Positions 44,948 to 54,552 of a DNA stretch of 64,000 nt are shown one piece after another. Origin of the DNA: Gammaproteobacteria bacterium (GTDB taxonomy: Bacteria > Pseudomonadota > Gammaproteobacteria > Enterobacterales > Alteromonadaceae); the NCBI GenBank assembly GCA_018222405.1, contig JAAFAI010000014.1, positions 62,001 through 126,000 on the forward strand, in the 5' to 3' direction. The notes beneath the pieces were generated by a model. The model did not search any database. It had not been told where the DNA came from and saw only the letters and a list, made by a program, of their open reading frames with translations. The translations under genes and the position numbers were made by a program. Every line of letters begins with the position of its first letter. The stretch's first letter is position 1.

Positions 44948-47641
44948 ATGAAAAATCGTATTTCCAGCCTGGCGTTGGCTGTCAGTACCGTTTGTTGCTC
45001 ATTTGCTTCGGTAGCAGCGGATAATGCCGGCTTAATTGGCCAGTTGACCAACAGTAGCCAGGACCGCGTTTTTGCCGGGGCAAAAATTGAAATTACCGAG
45101 CTGGGTCAGGAAACCTTTTCCCGCCGTGATGGCACTTTTCGTTTTAATAACCTGCCGGCCGGTAACTACACACTGGTAGTCACTTATTTGGGCGCAGAGC
45201 CGGTTTCTCGCCAGATTACTCTTACTGAGGGTGAAAACATTACGCCGGTAATTACTCTGGAAGGTGCCACTGAATCACTGGAAGAGGTTATGGTTCGCGG
45301 TCAGCGTGGCGGCCAGGCCAGCGCTATCAATCAGCAACGCATGGCTGACAACATTAAATCTATTGTTTCAGCCGATGCTATTGGTCAGTTCCCGGACCAG
45401 AACGCTGCCGAATCACTGCAACGCCTGCCCGGTTTGTCTATTGAACGCGACCAGGGGGAAGGCCGCTTCGTGGGGATCCGTGGTATCGATCCTAACCTGA
45501 ATAACGTTACCATCAACGGCTTGAACGTACCGTCACCAGAAGGTGGTGTACGCTCGGTTGCACTGGATGTTATTCCTTCAGAGCTCATTCAAACCCTGGA
45601 AGTGTCCAAGTCGGTTACCCCGGATATGGACGGCGACGCCATTGGTGGTTCGGTAGAAGTGAAATCGGTCAGTGCCTTTGACCGCAAAGGCCAGACCGCC
45701 AGTTTATCAGGACAGTTAAGCCAGAACGAATTACGCGATGAGATGAGCCCGAAACTTTCCGGTACCTACACCAATCTGTGGAACGATACTTTTGGTGTGG
45801 CGGCAGCCTTATCTTATTTCAAACGGGATTTTGGTTCAGACAACATTGAGTCCAACGCGGATGACGAAATTGAACAACGTCATTACACCATTACCCGTGA
45901 ACGTTTAGGCGCTGCCGTTAACCTCGACTACCGCCCTGACTTCAACAACTCTTATTTTCTGCGCACCCTGTACAGTGAATTCTCCGACGAAGAGTATCGT
46001 CAGCGCAATACCTTTGTGTTTGACGGTGAAGATTCTGAGGTGGAGCGTGAGTCGAAAGACCGTTATGAAGCACAGTCTATCCTGACCATAGCTGCCGGCG
46101 GTGAGCACGTGCGTGGCGAGTGGACTTTCGATTATCAGCTCGGTTACGCCAAGTCTGATGAAGATGAGCCGGATGCCCTTTACTACACCTTTATCACCGA
46201 AGACGACAGCATCGACGGTGATATGGAGCGGGTAATCCCCAGCATTACCTACGCCGACTCAGTAAATGACTTCAATAACTACGAGGTCGACGAAATCAGC
46301 TTTGAGGATAACTACGCAAAGGATACTGAAAACAGTATTAAAGCGAATCTGAGCAAAACCTTCGCCGAAGACCCGTACCTCAGCGAAATCAAAGCCGGTG
46401 TTAAATACCGTACCCGTACCAAAAGGGTCGACAGCAACATCTACATTTACGATGGTGACTTTGATGACATGGATCCCACGCAATTTGCTGCCAGCGACGT
46501 AGACTGGGGACTGGGTGACTTTGGACCAGGTCTTAACCGCGGCGGGATGCGTGCTTATTTCAATCAGAACCGAGGTTCGCTGGAGCTGGCCGATCTGGAC
46601 TCTGAACTGGAATCAAACGGCGCATCTTATGAAACCAACGAAGATATCTTTGCTGCCTACTTTATGGGCACCTTTGATATTAACGATGTGCACATTGTGG
46701 CCGGTGTTCGTTATGAGAAAACCGACTTCGATACTTCCGGCATGCGCGTTGAACTGATTGAAGATGAACAAAATGACGTGGAAGACGTAGTTAACACGCC
46801 CTGGCAGTCAGAGCGTAGTTATGACCACTTCCTGCCCAGCATTAACGTGAAGTACAACATCTCAGAAAAACTGATCGTTCGTGGTGCTTATACCCAGACC
46901 ATTTCCCGCCCGGGTTTTGAAGAGTCGGCCGCTTTCCAGATTATTGAGAGCAAAACCGAAGAAGACGACGGCGTGTTTGTGACCGAGCGTGAAGCCGAAG
47001 TGGGTAACCCGCAATTACTGCCCTACGAGTCAGAAAACTTCGACCTGTCGGTAGAATATTATCCGGGTCATATTGGCGTGCTGTCTGCCGGTTTGTTTTA
47101 CAAGCAAATCGACAACTTTGTGATCTACGCCGATGTAGCAGGTATGCAGGGCTGGGAAGGTTACGACGAAGTCATTCAACCACGCAATGGGGAAACCGCC
47201 GACCTCACTGGTTTGGAACTGTCGTGGGTTAAAGCCTTTGATAACGGCTTGTTACTCTCTGCTAACGGCACCTTCTCATCCTCTGATGCCACCACGCTGC
47301 TGGACGGTGAAGAGTATAAAACCAGCCTGCCTAACCAGTCGGATACCGTTGGTAACCTGACCGTGGGTTACGAAGACAACGACTGGAGTCTGCGTCTGGC
47401 CATGACCTACAAGAGCAAGAACCTGGAAGAAATCGACGGTGACATGCTGCGCATGGAAGATGCCCACCAGCAGTTCGATTTTATGGGTAAATACTATATC
47501 AACCAGGATCTGACGGTGTATTTCAACGCCATCAATATTAACGATGAGCCTTACTATCACTACTTCGACCGCCGTAGCCAGAATGCCCAGTACGAGGAGT
47601 ACGGCCGTACCTTCGAAATTGGTTTTAACTGGCAGCTATAA
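44948..47641 (+). CDS. TonB-dependent receptor, probable phytate/inositol-phosphate uptake
   Basis: Outer-membrane receptor of 897 aa. A signal peptide (about 1-24) is followed by a carboxypeptidase-regulatory-like domain (about 25-110; RRDGTFRFNNLPAGNYTL), a TonB box near EEVMVRGQ, a plug (about 125-240) with ESLQRLPGLSI and IRGIDPNLNNV, and a 22-strand-type barrel ending FEIGFNWQL. The start at 44948 is set by the signal peptide; a longer reading from 44762 runs through the promoter. It heads an operon with acid phosphatase and phytase behind a Pho box, so inositol phosphates are the likely substrate. That combination is known in Alteromonadales and caulobacters. Confidence 0.88.
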   Translation: MKNRISSLALAVSTVCCSFASVAADNAGLIGQLTNSSQDRVFAGAKIEITELGQETFSRRDGTFRFNNLPAGNYTLVVTYLGAEPVSRQITLTEGENITPVITLEGATESLEEVMVRGQRGGQASAINQQRMADNIKSIVSADAIGQFPDQNAAESLQRLPGLSIERDQGEGRFVGIRGIDPNLNNVTINGLNVPSPEGGVRSVALDVIPSELIQTLEVSKSVTPDMDGDAIGGSVEVKSVSAFDRKGQTASLSGQLSQNELRDEMSPKLSGTYTNLWNDTFGVAAALSYFKRDFGSDNIESNADDEIEQRHYTITRERLGAAVNLDYRPDFNNSYFLRTLYSEFSDEEYRQRNTFVFDGEDSEVERESKDRYEAQSILTIAAGGEHVRGEWTFDYQLGYAKSDEDEPDALYYTFITEDDSIDGDMERVIPSITYADSVNDFNNYEVDEISFEDNYAKDTENSIKANLSKTFAEDPYLSEIKAGVKYRTRTKRVDSNIYIYDGDFDDMDPTQFAASDVDWGLGDFGPGLNRGGMRAYFNQNRGSLELADLDSELESNGASYETNEDIFAAYFMGTFDINDVHIVAGVRYEKTDFDTSGMRVELIEDEQNDVEDVVNTPWQSERSYDHFLPSINVKYNISEKLIVRGAYTQTISRPGFEESAAFQIIESKTEEDDGVFVTEREAEVGNPQLLPYESENFDLSVEYYPGHIGVLSAGLFYKQIDNFVIYADVAGMQGWEGYDEVIQPRNGETADLTGLELSWVKAFDNGLLLSANGTFSSSDATTLLDGEEYKTSLPNQSDTVGNLTVGYEDNDWSLRLAMTYKSKNLEEIDGDMLRMEDAHQQFDFMGKYYINQDLTVYFNAININDEPYYHYFDRRSQNAQYEEYGRTFEIGFNWQL

Positions 47642-47693
47642 GCTCTATCGGTAATAAGGCGGGCTGCTGCCCGCCTGAATCTTAAGGTTTTCA

Positions 47694-48695
47694 ATGAAAC
47701 TCATACAATTACTCACTCTCACCACACTGCTTTGCGCGCCACTGAGCCATGCTCAGTCTGCTCAGCAGGACGTTTTTGGTGAGCACTATTACCAGACCAA
47801 TCAGATCCAGTCTTCATTAACCGAGAGCGATGATGACTATACGTTTCTGGTGGTCGGCGACTGGGGCCGCAATGGCCATTTCGCCCAACGAAGCGTTGCT
47901 AAGTGGATGGATATAGCGGCTTATCAGTTTGATGCCGACATGATCATTTCCACCGGCGATAATTTTTACGATAACGGCATTGCTTCGGTTAATGACCCCT
48001 ACTGGCAAACCTCTTACGAGAATATTTATCATGGCCCGCACCTGTTTATCGACTGGAACGTGGTGTTAGGCAATCACGACTACCGTGGCAACTGGCAGGC
48101 ACAAATCGATTACTCGGCTATCAGCCGCCGCTGGAATATGCCGGCGCAGTACTTTGATAAGCTCATTACTCTGGAACAAGGCGGTACGGTGCATCTGGTG
48201 TTTTTAGATACCAGCCCGCTTAATCCCGATTACCAGCACGAAGCCAAATATCAGGAAACCCAGCGCCAGGATAGCAAAGCCCAGTTGGTATGGTTTGAGC
48301 AAACGCTGAAGCGCCATAAGAACGCTGACTGGACCATTGTGATTGGTCATCATCCGCTTTATTCCAGTGGCAAACGTTTTGGTAAAACCAGCGCTGTGCG
48401 TGGCGTGATAGAGCCCCTACTGGAACAGTATGATGTGGATGCCTATATCGCGGGTCACGAGCACGATCTGCAACATAATAAACCTGCCGGCAGCAGTGTA
48501 GAGCACTTTGTGTCCGGTGGCGGCTCTGAGATCCGCCCGGTAGGTCAGCGCGAGTTTACCGCGTTTGCCAAATCATCCGCCGGCTTTGCTGTGGTGCGGG
48601 TTAATCAACATCAGTTCACCCTTGAATTCATTGATGATAAGGGCGAAGTCATCTACCAGTATGGACTGGATAAAAGCAGGGAGTCAGCCCAATGA
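47694..48695 (+). CDS. Secreted purple-acid-phosphatase-like enzyme
   Basis: Exported metallophosphoesterase of 333 aa with signal peptide (about 1-20, ending SHA). It carries the ordered metal motifs of tartrate-resistant acid phosphatases: VGDWG, GDNFYDNG, LGNHDYRG, IGHHPLYSSG and AGHEHDLQ. The Tyr of GDNFY is the charge-transfer ligand that gives these enzymes their colour. It would remove phosphate from the partly dephosphorylated inositol phosphates left by phytase. It lies 52 bp after the receptor and overlaps the phytase gene by ATGA. Confidence 0.9.
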   Translation: MKLIQLLTLTTLLCAPLSHAQSAQQDVFGEHYYQTNQIQSSLTESDDDYTFLVVGDWGRNGHFAQRSVAKWMDIAAYQFDADMIISTGDNFYDNGIASVNDPYWQTSYENIYHGPHLFIDWNVVLGNHDYRGNWQAQIDYSAISRRWNMPAQYFDKLITLEQGGTVHLVFLDTSPLNPDYQHEAKYQETQRQDSKAQLVWFEQTLKRHKNADWTIVIGHHPLYSSGKRFGKTSAVRGVIEPLLEQYDVDAYIAGHEHDLQHNKPAGSSVEHFVSGGGSEIRPVGQREFTAFAKSSAGFAVVRVNQHQFTLEFIDDKGEVIYQYGLDKSRESAQ

Positions 48696-50581
48696 AAACC
48701 CTTAAATTTACTCTGGGGCTGCTCGCTAGTCTCACCCTGAGCGCCTGTTCTGCCAGTGATCCAGGTAGTACTCAGTCAGTTGAATCCGAGTCAACTCTAC
48801 TCTTGCGCGCCCTCCCCGTGCCTGGTGAGAGCCTCAAACCAGTGGTCACCAACACACTCAGAGGGTATCTGGTCACCAGTGAAGCTGAGGGGCTTATCTG
48901 GGTGTCGCCACAAGGCCAGCAGATTAGTCAGTTTGCCGACCATATTACGCAGGCAGACTGGCGTTTTTTGCCCGGCTCAGACAACCTCATTGCTATTGCC
49001 GCCATTGATCAGAATACTTCAGAACTGCATCTGCTGACACTCAATGTTGCAACCGGAGAGTTTCACTTAAAGGCATCAGTGCCGTCTGAAATTGCCGACC
49101 GAGAAACCCTGTGTCTGAGCAGTCAGGACGATACGCTGCACCTGTTCAGCTCTGATGCCCGGGGATTGATGTTGCACTACCTGCTGAACACTGAGCAGAA
49201 CTGGCAGCTAACACCAATCCGACAAATGATGGTGGGACCCGATCTGTCATCCTGCGCGGTAACAGATGAAAGCAACACGCTGTTAATTGCCGAAGAAGGC
49301 ACCGGTATCTGGCACTATAGTGGTAACGCTGAAGGCGAAAATGCCCGCACTCTGGATTACTTCTCAGCCGGCCCGGAACTGGAAGCGGTAGCCGCCCTGA
49401 CCGATGGCCGCTATTTTGCAGTGGCCACCGACCAACCGCTAATTTATGAGCGTGGTCAGCGTAACCGTCAATGGTCTCTGGCTGCAGAGCGTGAACTTAA
49501 ATCGGTCAGTGCCGCCGTAGCCGGCGATACCCTTTATCTTGGTGCTTTTGATGAAGCCAGCGGCGAATTACTCTTCGGCACGCTAAACAATATGGCCCCC
49601 ACCACCAGCGCTACCGATAAGGTATATACCCTGAGCGCCGACGTGCAAACCACACCGGTCAACCGCTATGGCGATGCCGCTGATGATCCGGCTATCTGGG
49701 TAAACCGTGTTAATCCTGCCGCCAGCCTGGTGCTCGGCACCGATAAAAAATACGGACTCAATGTCTACTCGCTAACTGGTGAACAATTGCAATCACTGCC
49801 TACCGGCCGGGTCAATAATGTCGATGTGCGTTATCAGATTGATACGCCAACCGGTAAGCAGGATATCGCCGTTGCCAGCAACCGTTCATCACAAACGTTA
49901 TCGGTATATTACATATCAGCCACCGGTAAGGTGACTCATGCCGGCGAACTTCCTACAACATTGTCGGATGTATACGGTTTATGTAATGGGGTTATCGATG
50001 GTCAGTTGCATACGTTTATTAACGATACCGACGGTCGCTATCAGCAATATGCATTCACTTTTACCGAGAACGGCCCTTTGGCAGAACTCGTCAGTGAGTT
50101 TAGCCTGCCCAGCCAGCCTGAAGGATGTGTGGTTGATGATGCCAGGCAAATGCTCTACATGGGTGAGGAAGCCGCAGGCATTTGGCAAAAAGCGCTATCA
50201 CAGCCGCTTAGTGCACCGCGTCTGATTGCCGTTGTAGGAGCGGATGTTGAAGCCGATATTGAAGGTATGGGCATTTACACTATGGAAGATGAACGCTACC
50301 TGGTAGCCTCCAGTCAGGGCAACAGCCGGTTTGCGGTATATGCGCTTAATGATGGCAACCGTTTGCTGGGAACGTTCCGGATTGGCATTAACGGTGCCAG
50401 ACAGATTGATGGTGTATCCGAAACCGACGGCCTGGAAGTCACCTCAACAGCACTCGGCCCGCAGTTTCCGGACGGACTCATGGTGGTTCAGGATGGCCGC
50501 AACGTAATGCCAGCCGCCCCACAAAACTTTAAACTGATTAGCGGCAGCAAACTCGCTGAGTTTATTCGCCAGAAACGCTAA
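48692..50581 (+). CDS. Dual-domain beta-propeller phytase lipoprotein
   Basis: 3-phytase of the beta-propeller family, 629 aa, releasing phosphate from myo-inositol hexakisphosphate. The signal peptide ends in a lipobox (LSAC), so it is probably anchored in the outer membrane. The N-terminal half (about 30-300) is an incomplete propeller that lacks the calcium-site motifs. The C-terminal half (about 310-625) is complete: DAADDPAIWVN, GTDKKYGLNVY, RVNNVDVRY, SNRSSQTL, VYGLCNG, QPEGCVVDDA, GMGIYT and SSQGNSRFAVY. Dual-domain forms act better on phytate than single ones. It is last in the Pho-box operon. Confidence 0.93.
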   Translation: MKTLKFTLGLLASLTLSACSASDPGSTQSVESESTLLLRALPVPGESLKPVVTNTLRGYLVTSEAEGLIWVSPQGQQISQFADHITQADWRFLPGSDNLIAIAAIDQNTSELHLLTLNVATGEFHLKASVPSEIADRETLCLSSQDDTLHLFSSDARGLMLHYLLNTEQNWQLTPIRQMMVGPDLSSCAVTDESNTLLIAEEGTGIWHYSGNAEGENARTLDYFSAGPELEAVAALTDGRYFAVATDQPLIYERGQRNRQWSLAAERELKSVSAAVAGDTLYLGAFDEASGELLFGTLNNMAPTTSATDKVYTLSADVQTTPVNRYGDAADDPAIWVNRVNPAASLVLGTDKKYGLNVYSLTGEQLQSLPTGRVNNVDVRYQIDTPTGKQDIAVASNRSSQTLSVYYISATGKVTHAGELPTTLSDVYGLCNGVIDGQLHTFINDTDGRYQQYAFTFTENGPLAELVSEFSLPSQPEGCVVDDARQMLYMGEEAAGIWQKALSQPLSAPRLIAVVGADVEADIEGMGIYTMEDERYLVASSQGNSRFAVYALNDGNRLLGTFRIGINGARQIDGVSETDGLEVTSTALGPQFPDGLMVVQDGRNVMPAAPQNFKLISGSKLAEFIRQKR

Positions 50582-50588
50582 CCTCCCA

Positions 50589-50618
50589 CGATCCGGCTCC
50601 GCCTGGAGGGCCGGATCG
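50589..50618 (+). terminator. Hairpin after the phytase gene
   Basis: Perfect 9-bp stem CGATCCGGC/GCCGGATCG with a 12-base loop just after the phytase stop. No T-tract follows, so termination may need Rho or the hairpin may protect the 3' end. Confidence 0.5.
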
Positions 50619-50722
50619 CACGCTTAAAGCGCCTTTCACCACTCCGGGCCGTTACTTATCACCCTGAATACTCAGGTATAAGATCGCATAAACATAACAC
50701 CCAATCGCCCCATAAAATAACC

Positions 50723-50744
50723 AATAGTCACATTTGTCACTATT
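50723..50744. promoter_or_regulatory. 22-bp dyad upstream of the REC-CheC-kinase operon
   Basis: AATAGT-N10-ACTATT with further inner symmetry (ACA/TGT). Its right half TGTCACTATT is identical to that at 1649-1658 before the first kinase operon. It may be a shared operator. Confidence 0.35.
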
Positions 50745-50851
50745 TTCATTTCTAAATGCGGTAACCAGCACGACAGATAAATGACTGCTTCTAACTTGCA
50801 GGATTGTAAAAATGGCAAATACTTATATGAAACCGGAAGTCGGAGTCCTTT

Positions 50852-51217
50852 ATGAGTTTAACAGTGTTGGTGGCAGATGATTCTAAGCTGTCCAGACGCA
50901 GCGTTATCAGAGCGTTGCCACCGGAGCTTGAAACAACAGTCATAGAAGCTACCAATGGAAAAGAGGCCATCGAAACCTTGTCCGGTAACGCCGTACAACT
51001 GGTTTTGCTTGACTTAACCATGCCTGAAATTGATGGTGTGGGCGTGCTTGAATTCCTTTCTGAGCAACCTTCATCACCTGATGTAATTGTTATCAGTGCC
51101 GATTTCCAGCCGGAGAAACAGCGCATAGTGATGTCGCTGGGCGCCAAGCGGTTTTTACGTAAACCACTGGATCAGGAAGAACTGGCAATGACCTTATTTG
51201 AGTTGGGTTATCTATGA
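50852..51217 (+). CDS. Single-domain response regulator (CheY-like)
   Basis: Receiver-only protein of 121 aa. It has VADDSK at the acidic pocket (D9, D10), phosphoacceptor D54 in LLDLTMPEIDG, conserved Ser in VISAD and Lys in FLRKPL. There is no output domain, so it acts by binding partners. Its last codons overlap the CheC-like gene (ATGA), and a kinase follows, which implies a phosphorylation and dephosphorylation circuit. GGAG precedes the ATG. Confidence 0.9.
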   Translation: MSLTVLVADDSKLSRRSVIRALPPELETTVIEATNGKEAIETLSGNAVQLVLLDLTMPEIDGVGVLEFLSEQPSSPDVIVISADFQPEKQRIVMSLGAKRFLRKPLDQEELAMTLFELGYL

Positions 51218-51798
51218 ACGATGCAATTGCCCTGTCTGAAGACCAGCGGGATGCCTTACAGGAATTAATGAACATTTCTATGGGTCAGGCTGCTAACAGC
51301 CTGGCTCACTTAATCGAAACCAAAATCGGCATTTCAATCCCTAATATAACCGCTGTTACCCCGGACGGGCTGTATGAGTTGGTCAGTCATCATCAGCAGG
51401 CCTATTATACCCGTCAGTCTTTTATGGGCGACATTCACGGTGAAGTGATGTCGATTCTTACCCAGCATGGACTAACGGAAGTCGCAGAGCTACTCGAGTA
51501 TGAGCAGCCACTATCAGAAAACGACATCAATGAAACCATTCTGGAGCTCTCTAACATTCTTGCCGGGGCTTGTCTGGCCGGGTTGTCTGAACAACTCGAG
51601 CTGGCTACCAACCTGCAGATGCCCACGTTATTTGCACCGCAAAAAAGTGACTTTTCACAATATGACTGGCAACACAGCCTGGTAATGGAAGTAAAGTTCG
51701 ACATTCAAATTTCATCGTTCACCATGCGCGTGGTGTTTTGTCTGGACGATGCTTCATTGACGCGGCTGAAATCGACGATCGACGAGTTACTGGGCTAG
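51214..51798 (+). CDS. CheC-family phosphatase-like protein
   Basis: Protein of 194 aa fitting the CheC/CheX/FliY fold. It has two helix motifs where these phosphatases carry E and N: LQELMNISMGQAANSLA (near 15-30) and DINETILELSNILAGACLAGLSE (near 108-130, split here). The first shows E-x-x-N-x-x..N spacing as ELMNISMGQ. It probably removes phosphate from the REC encoded directly upstream. No receptor, CheA or flagellar gene is nearby, so it is unlikely to be the main chemotaxis pathway. Confidence 0.82.
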   Translation: MNDAIALSEDQRDALQELMNISMGQAANSLAHLIETKIGISIPNITAVTPDGLYELVSHHQQAYYTRQSFMGDIHGEVMSILTQHGLTEVAELLEYEQPLSENDINETILELSNILAGACLAGLSEQLELATNLQMPTLFAPQKSDFSQYDWQHSLVMEVKFDIQISSFTMRVVFCLDDASLTRLKSTIDELLG

Positions 51799-51804
51799 TC
51801 CTTT

Positions 51805-53112
51805 ATGAATAACCCGTTGCTGGATAAACTGCCCGTCGGAATTTGTCTGGTAAATGAAGCCTATGAAATTGTCTACCTGAATGCTTTTTTTCTCGACCGT
51901 ATGCCGGTTGAACTGCGGGGTGATGCCTTAGGTAAACCCCTGGCCGATGTTTTTCCTGAGCAAATCAAATTTCTGAAGCGGCGCATAAAATCGGTTTTTG
52001 TGCTTAAACATCCCAGTTTCAGTTATTGGGAACAACGCCCACACATCTTTCCTTTTAAAAGCAGCCGCCCCATCACTGGCGAAGAAACCCAGATGGTACA
52101 GAATATGGAAATTGTACCTCATAAGGACACCGAAACCGGCCAGCAGTACGCCTGTATTCTGATCCAGGATGTCACCGCTCAGGCCAGTTATTTTAAAGCC
52201 CAGGCCCAGCTGGCAGAGGAATTAAAAGCAGAGCACGAAGCCCAGCGCAAACTGATCCGCAAACTCGACAGAGCCCAGTCACAGCTCATTCAGGCAGAAA
52301 AAATGGCCTCAACAGGTCAGCTGGCGGCCGGCATTGCGCACGAAATAAATAACCCCATGGGCTTTGTTACGGCCAACTTAAATACGCTGGAGCAGTACGC
52401 ACAGAATTTGCTGGAAACCTGTCAGGCCACTAAAAAACTGGTTGCCAGTCATGCACCTGAGCATATCGAGGCACTGGATGACCTCTTTGATGCCACCCAT
52501 GTAGAGCTTATCGAAGAAGATATGGGCCCGCTGATTCAGGAGTCTAAGGATGGCCTTAAGCGGGTTAGCGACATTGTCTCTACATTACGTTCTTTTGCCG
52601 AAGCGCCACAGCACACCTGGGGTTACCTGAACTTACACGATACGGCAAATCAACTGGTACAACTTATCAGCACTCAGTTTAAACAGCCGAGGTTTAAAGT
52701 AATCTGTGAGCCTGCCCAGCTAAAATGGTATTGTGAATCCGCCAGCTTAAAACAGGCCCTTACAAATCTAATGATGAACGCCGCTCAGTCGATTGAAGAA
52801 AATGGCCTGGTGATACTCGATATCAAACAAACCAGCAGCGGTGGTGTCGCGATAAAAATAGTCGATACCGGCTGCGGTATCAGTGAAGCCAACCTGAAAC
52901 GTGTTTTTGAGCCATTCTTTACTACCCGACCGGAAGGCAAAGGTCAGGGACTCGGCCTCTCTGTAGCCTATTCCGCCATAGAAAAACACAAAGGCAAACT
53001 GGCGATTAACAGCCGCCAGGGCAAAGGCACCGTGATTGAGATACGCTTACCCGTATTAAAAGAGAAAGAAGAGGATAAATCTGCATCCAATCCAAGCACT
53101 GAATCGTTATAA
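51805..53112 (+). CDS. Soluble PAS-type sensor histidine kinase
   Basis: Kinase of 435 aa with no membrane segment. An N-terminal PAS-like domain (about 1-120; LPVGICLVNEAYEIVYLNAFF) is followed by a coiled coil (about 130-170), HisKA with H179 in GIAHEINNPMGF, and HATPase with NLMMNAAQSI, DTGCGI, FFTTRPEGKGQGLGL and GKGTVIEI. The HisKA and ATPase parts closely resemble those of the membrane kinase at 3188, so the two are paralogues. Likely partner: the REC at 50852. The ECF sigma gene follows after 32 bp, which suggests one transcription unit. Confidence 0.9.
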   Translation: MNNPLLDKLPVGICLVNEAYEIVYLNAFFLDRMPVELRGDALGKPLADVFPEQIKFLKRRIKSVFVLKHPSFSYWEQRPHIFPFKSSRPITGEETQMVQNMEIVPHKDTETGQQYACILIQDVTAQASYFKAQAQLAEELKAEHEAQRKLIRKLDRAQSQLIQAEKMASTGQLAAGIAHEINNPMGFVTANLNTLEQYAQNLLETCQATKKLVASHAPEHIEALDDLFDATHVELIEEDMGPLIQESKDGLKRVSDIVSTLRSFAEAPQHTWGYLNLHDTANQLVQLISTQFKQPRFKVICEPAQLKWYCESASLKQALTNLMMNAAQSIEENGLVILDIKQTSSGGVAIKIVDTGCGISEANLKRVFEPFFTTRPEGKGQGLGLSVAYSAIEKHKGKLAINSRQGKGTVIEIRLPVLKEKEEDKSASNPSTESL

Positions 53113-53144
53113 GCCAGACAGGCTCATCAAAAATTGAGGAAACA

Positions 53145-53678
53145 ATGGAACAGGAAACCTTATTACCCTTGCTGTGTGGCACAGCGCAGGGACAAAAACA
53201 GGACTTTGCCAGGCTCTATCAAATTACCAGCGGTCAGGTCTATGCGGTAGTGCTGAAGATGCTGCAAAACACCGCCCTTGCAGAAGAAGCCACCCAGGAT
53301 GCCTACATTAAGGTGTGGCATAACGCCGGCAGCTATCAACGGGGGAAAGGCACGGTCTTAACCTGGATCATTAGTATTGCCCGCTACCGGGCGCTTGATC
53401 TGATGCGCCACCACAAGGTAAGAAAAGAAACGCCGCTGGATGACGATGATCACCATCCGGATGAAAACAGCAATATTGCTGCCAGTGAATTAGCCCACCC
53501 GAAGTTAAATGAATGCATGGATGAGCTGGATAATCAGCAGCGCCAGGCCATTCATCTGGCGTATTTTAACGGCCTGTCCCACCAGGAAGTGGTCGATCAC
53601 TTATCCTCACCATTAGGTACGATTAAAAGCTGGATCCGTCGGGGCCTGCAAAGTTTGCAGAGGTGTCTGTCAGTATGA
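53145..53678 (+). CDS. ECF-type RNA polymerase sigma factor
   Basis: Extracytoplasmic-function sigma factor of 177 aa. Region 2 (about 20-90) has LARLYQITSGQVYAVV-type helix and DAYIKVWHNAGSY with WIISIARYRALDLMR; region 4 (about 120-175) has LDNQQRQAIHLAYFNGLSHQEV and GTIKSWIRRGLQ. It is followed by an overlapping RskA-type anti-sigma gene, so it is of the SigK/RskA-like ECF group. No separate promoter room exists before it (32 bp after the kinase), so its expression may depend on the kinase operon. Confidence 0.93.
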   Translation: MEQETLLPLLCGTAQGQKQDFARLYQITSGQVYAVVLKMLQNTALAEEATQDAYIKVWHNAGSYQRGKGTVLTWIISIARYRALDLMRHHKVRKETPLDDDDHHPDENSNIAASELAHPKLNECMDELDNQQRQAIHLAYFNGLSHQEVVDHLSSPLGTIKSWIRRGLQSLQRCLSV

Positions 53679-54382
53679 ATTATAAGAACGAAACTTTACG
53701 CAATGCGCTGGCCGCAGAATACGTTTTAGGCACCTTACGCGGCGGTGCACGCCGGCGCTATCAACAACTGATGATGGAAAGCCAGCTGATTACCGAAACC
53801 ACCTGGATGTGGGAGCAGTATCTCAACGGGTTGGGTCAGAACGTGCAGCCGGTTGAGCCGCCAGCATCAGTCTGGCAGGCCATTGAACGTCAGCTGGGAC
53901 TTGCTGATGACTCAGCTGACAGCAATGTGGTGGCAATGCCAGCCGCTAAATCCTCAAGACCTGTGGTATGGCAGGCAATCGCCGGACTGGCAACAGCAGC
54001 CGCGATCATTCTGGCGGTTGTGCTGATGCCGGCTACACCACCAGTCAAGGCACCGATAACGGATATAGCCGTTGTTACCGATGCTGAAGCAAAACCGCTG
54101 TGGCTGATTGAGATCAGCACCTCAACCCTGGCGGTCAGAAGTACTGCAAACCTCACCGCCAGAACCGATAAAGACTTCGAGCTCTGGATGGTTCCTGCCG
54201 ATGGTAGTGCACCCATTTCGCTGGGGCTGTTACCGGAAGGCGGACAACTGGCCATCAGCCGCCCGGACTGGTTTGATCTAGCCGATATTGCCGCCCTGGC
54301 GGTCAGCCTTGAGCCGAATGGAGGTTCACCATCCGGCACACCTACCGAGGTCCTTTATATCGCGCCTATCAGCGCAGTTTAA
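53675..54382 (+). CDS. RskA-type anti-sigma factor
   Basis: Membrane anti-sigma factor of 235 aa, coupled to the sigma gene by ATGA. The N-terminal anti-sigma domain (about 1-80) has LAAEYVLGTLRGGARRRYQQLM and MWEQYLNGL. One membrane helix (about 97-120) follows, and a periplasmic RskA C domain (about 125-235) with FELWMVPADGSAPISLGLLP. The upstream ATG at 53663 is possible but less well placed than 53675, which has AGAGGT upstream. The protein would hold the sigma factor until a periplasmic signal is sensed. Confidence 0.92.
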   Translation: MNYKNETLRNALAAEYVLGTLRGGARRRYQQLMMESQLITETTWMWEQYLNGLGQNVQPVEPPASVWQAIERQLGLADDSADSNVVAMPAAKSSRPVVWQAIAGLATAAAIILAVVLMPATPPVKAPITDIAVVTDAEAKPLWLIEISTSTLAVRSTANLTARTDKDFELWMVPADGSAPISLGLLPEGGQLAISRPDWFDLADIAALAVSLEPNGGSPSGTPTEVLYIAPISAV

Positions 54383-54395
54383 CCTGCCTTTGGAA

Positions 54396-54422
54396 TAGCC
54401 CCCGCCCGGGGGCTATTTTTTT
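54396..54422 (+). terminator. Rho-independent terminator after the anti-sigma gene
   Basis: GC-rich stem ATAGCCCCCG/CGGGGGCTAT-like with a tight loop and seven T. Confidence 0.9.
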
Positions 54423-54552
54423 AAATCTCTCTTACCCAAAAACCACCCCAATAAAACAAAAAACAACTTTTATTTATTTTTTTAAATTATTTTGCATCCA
54501 CTACCCTGAGTTAGTCGTTTGGCTTAATACACCAACAAAAAGGGGTAACACC

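Noticed and set aside
50812..50880. Short frame overlapping the start of the REC gene
   Set aside because: About 22 codons, no clear ribosome site, and no sign of conservation.
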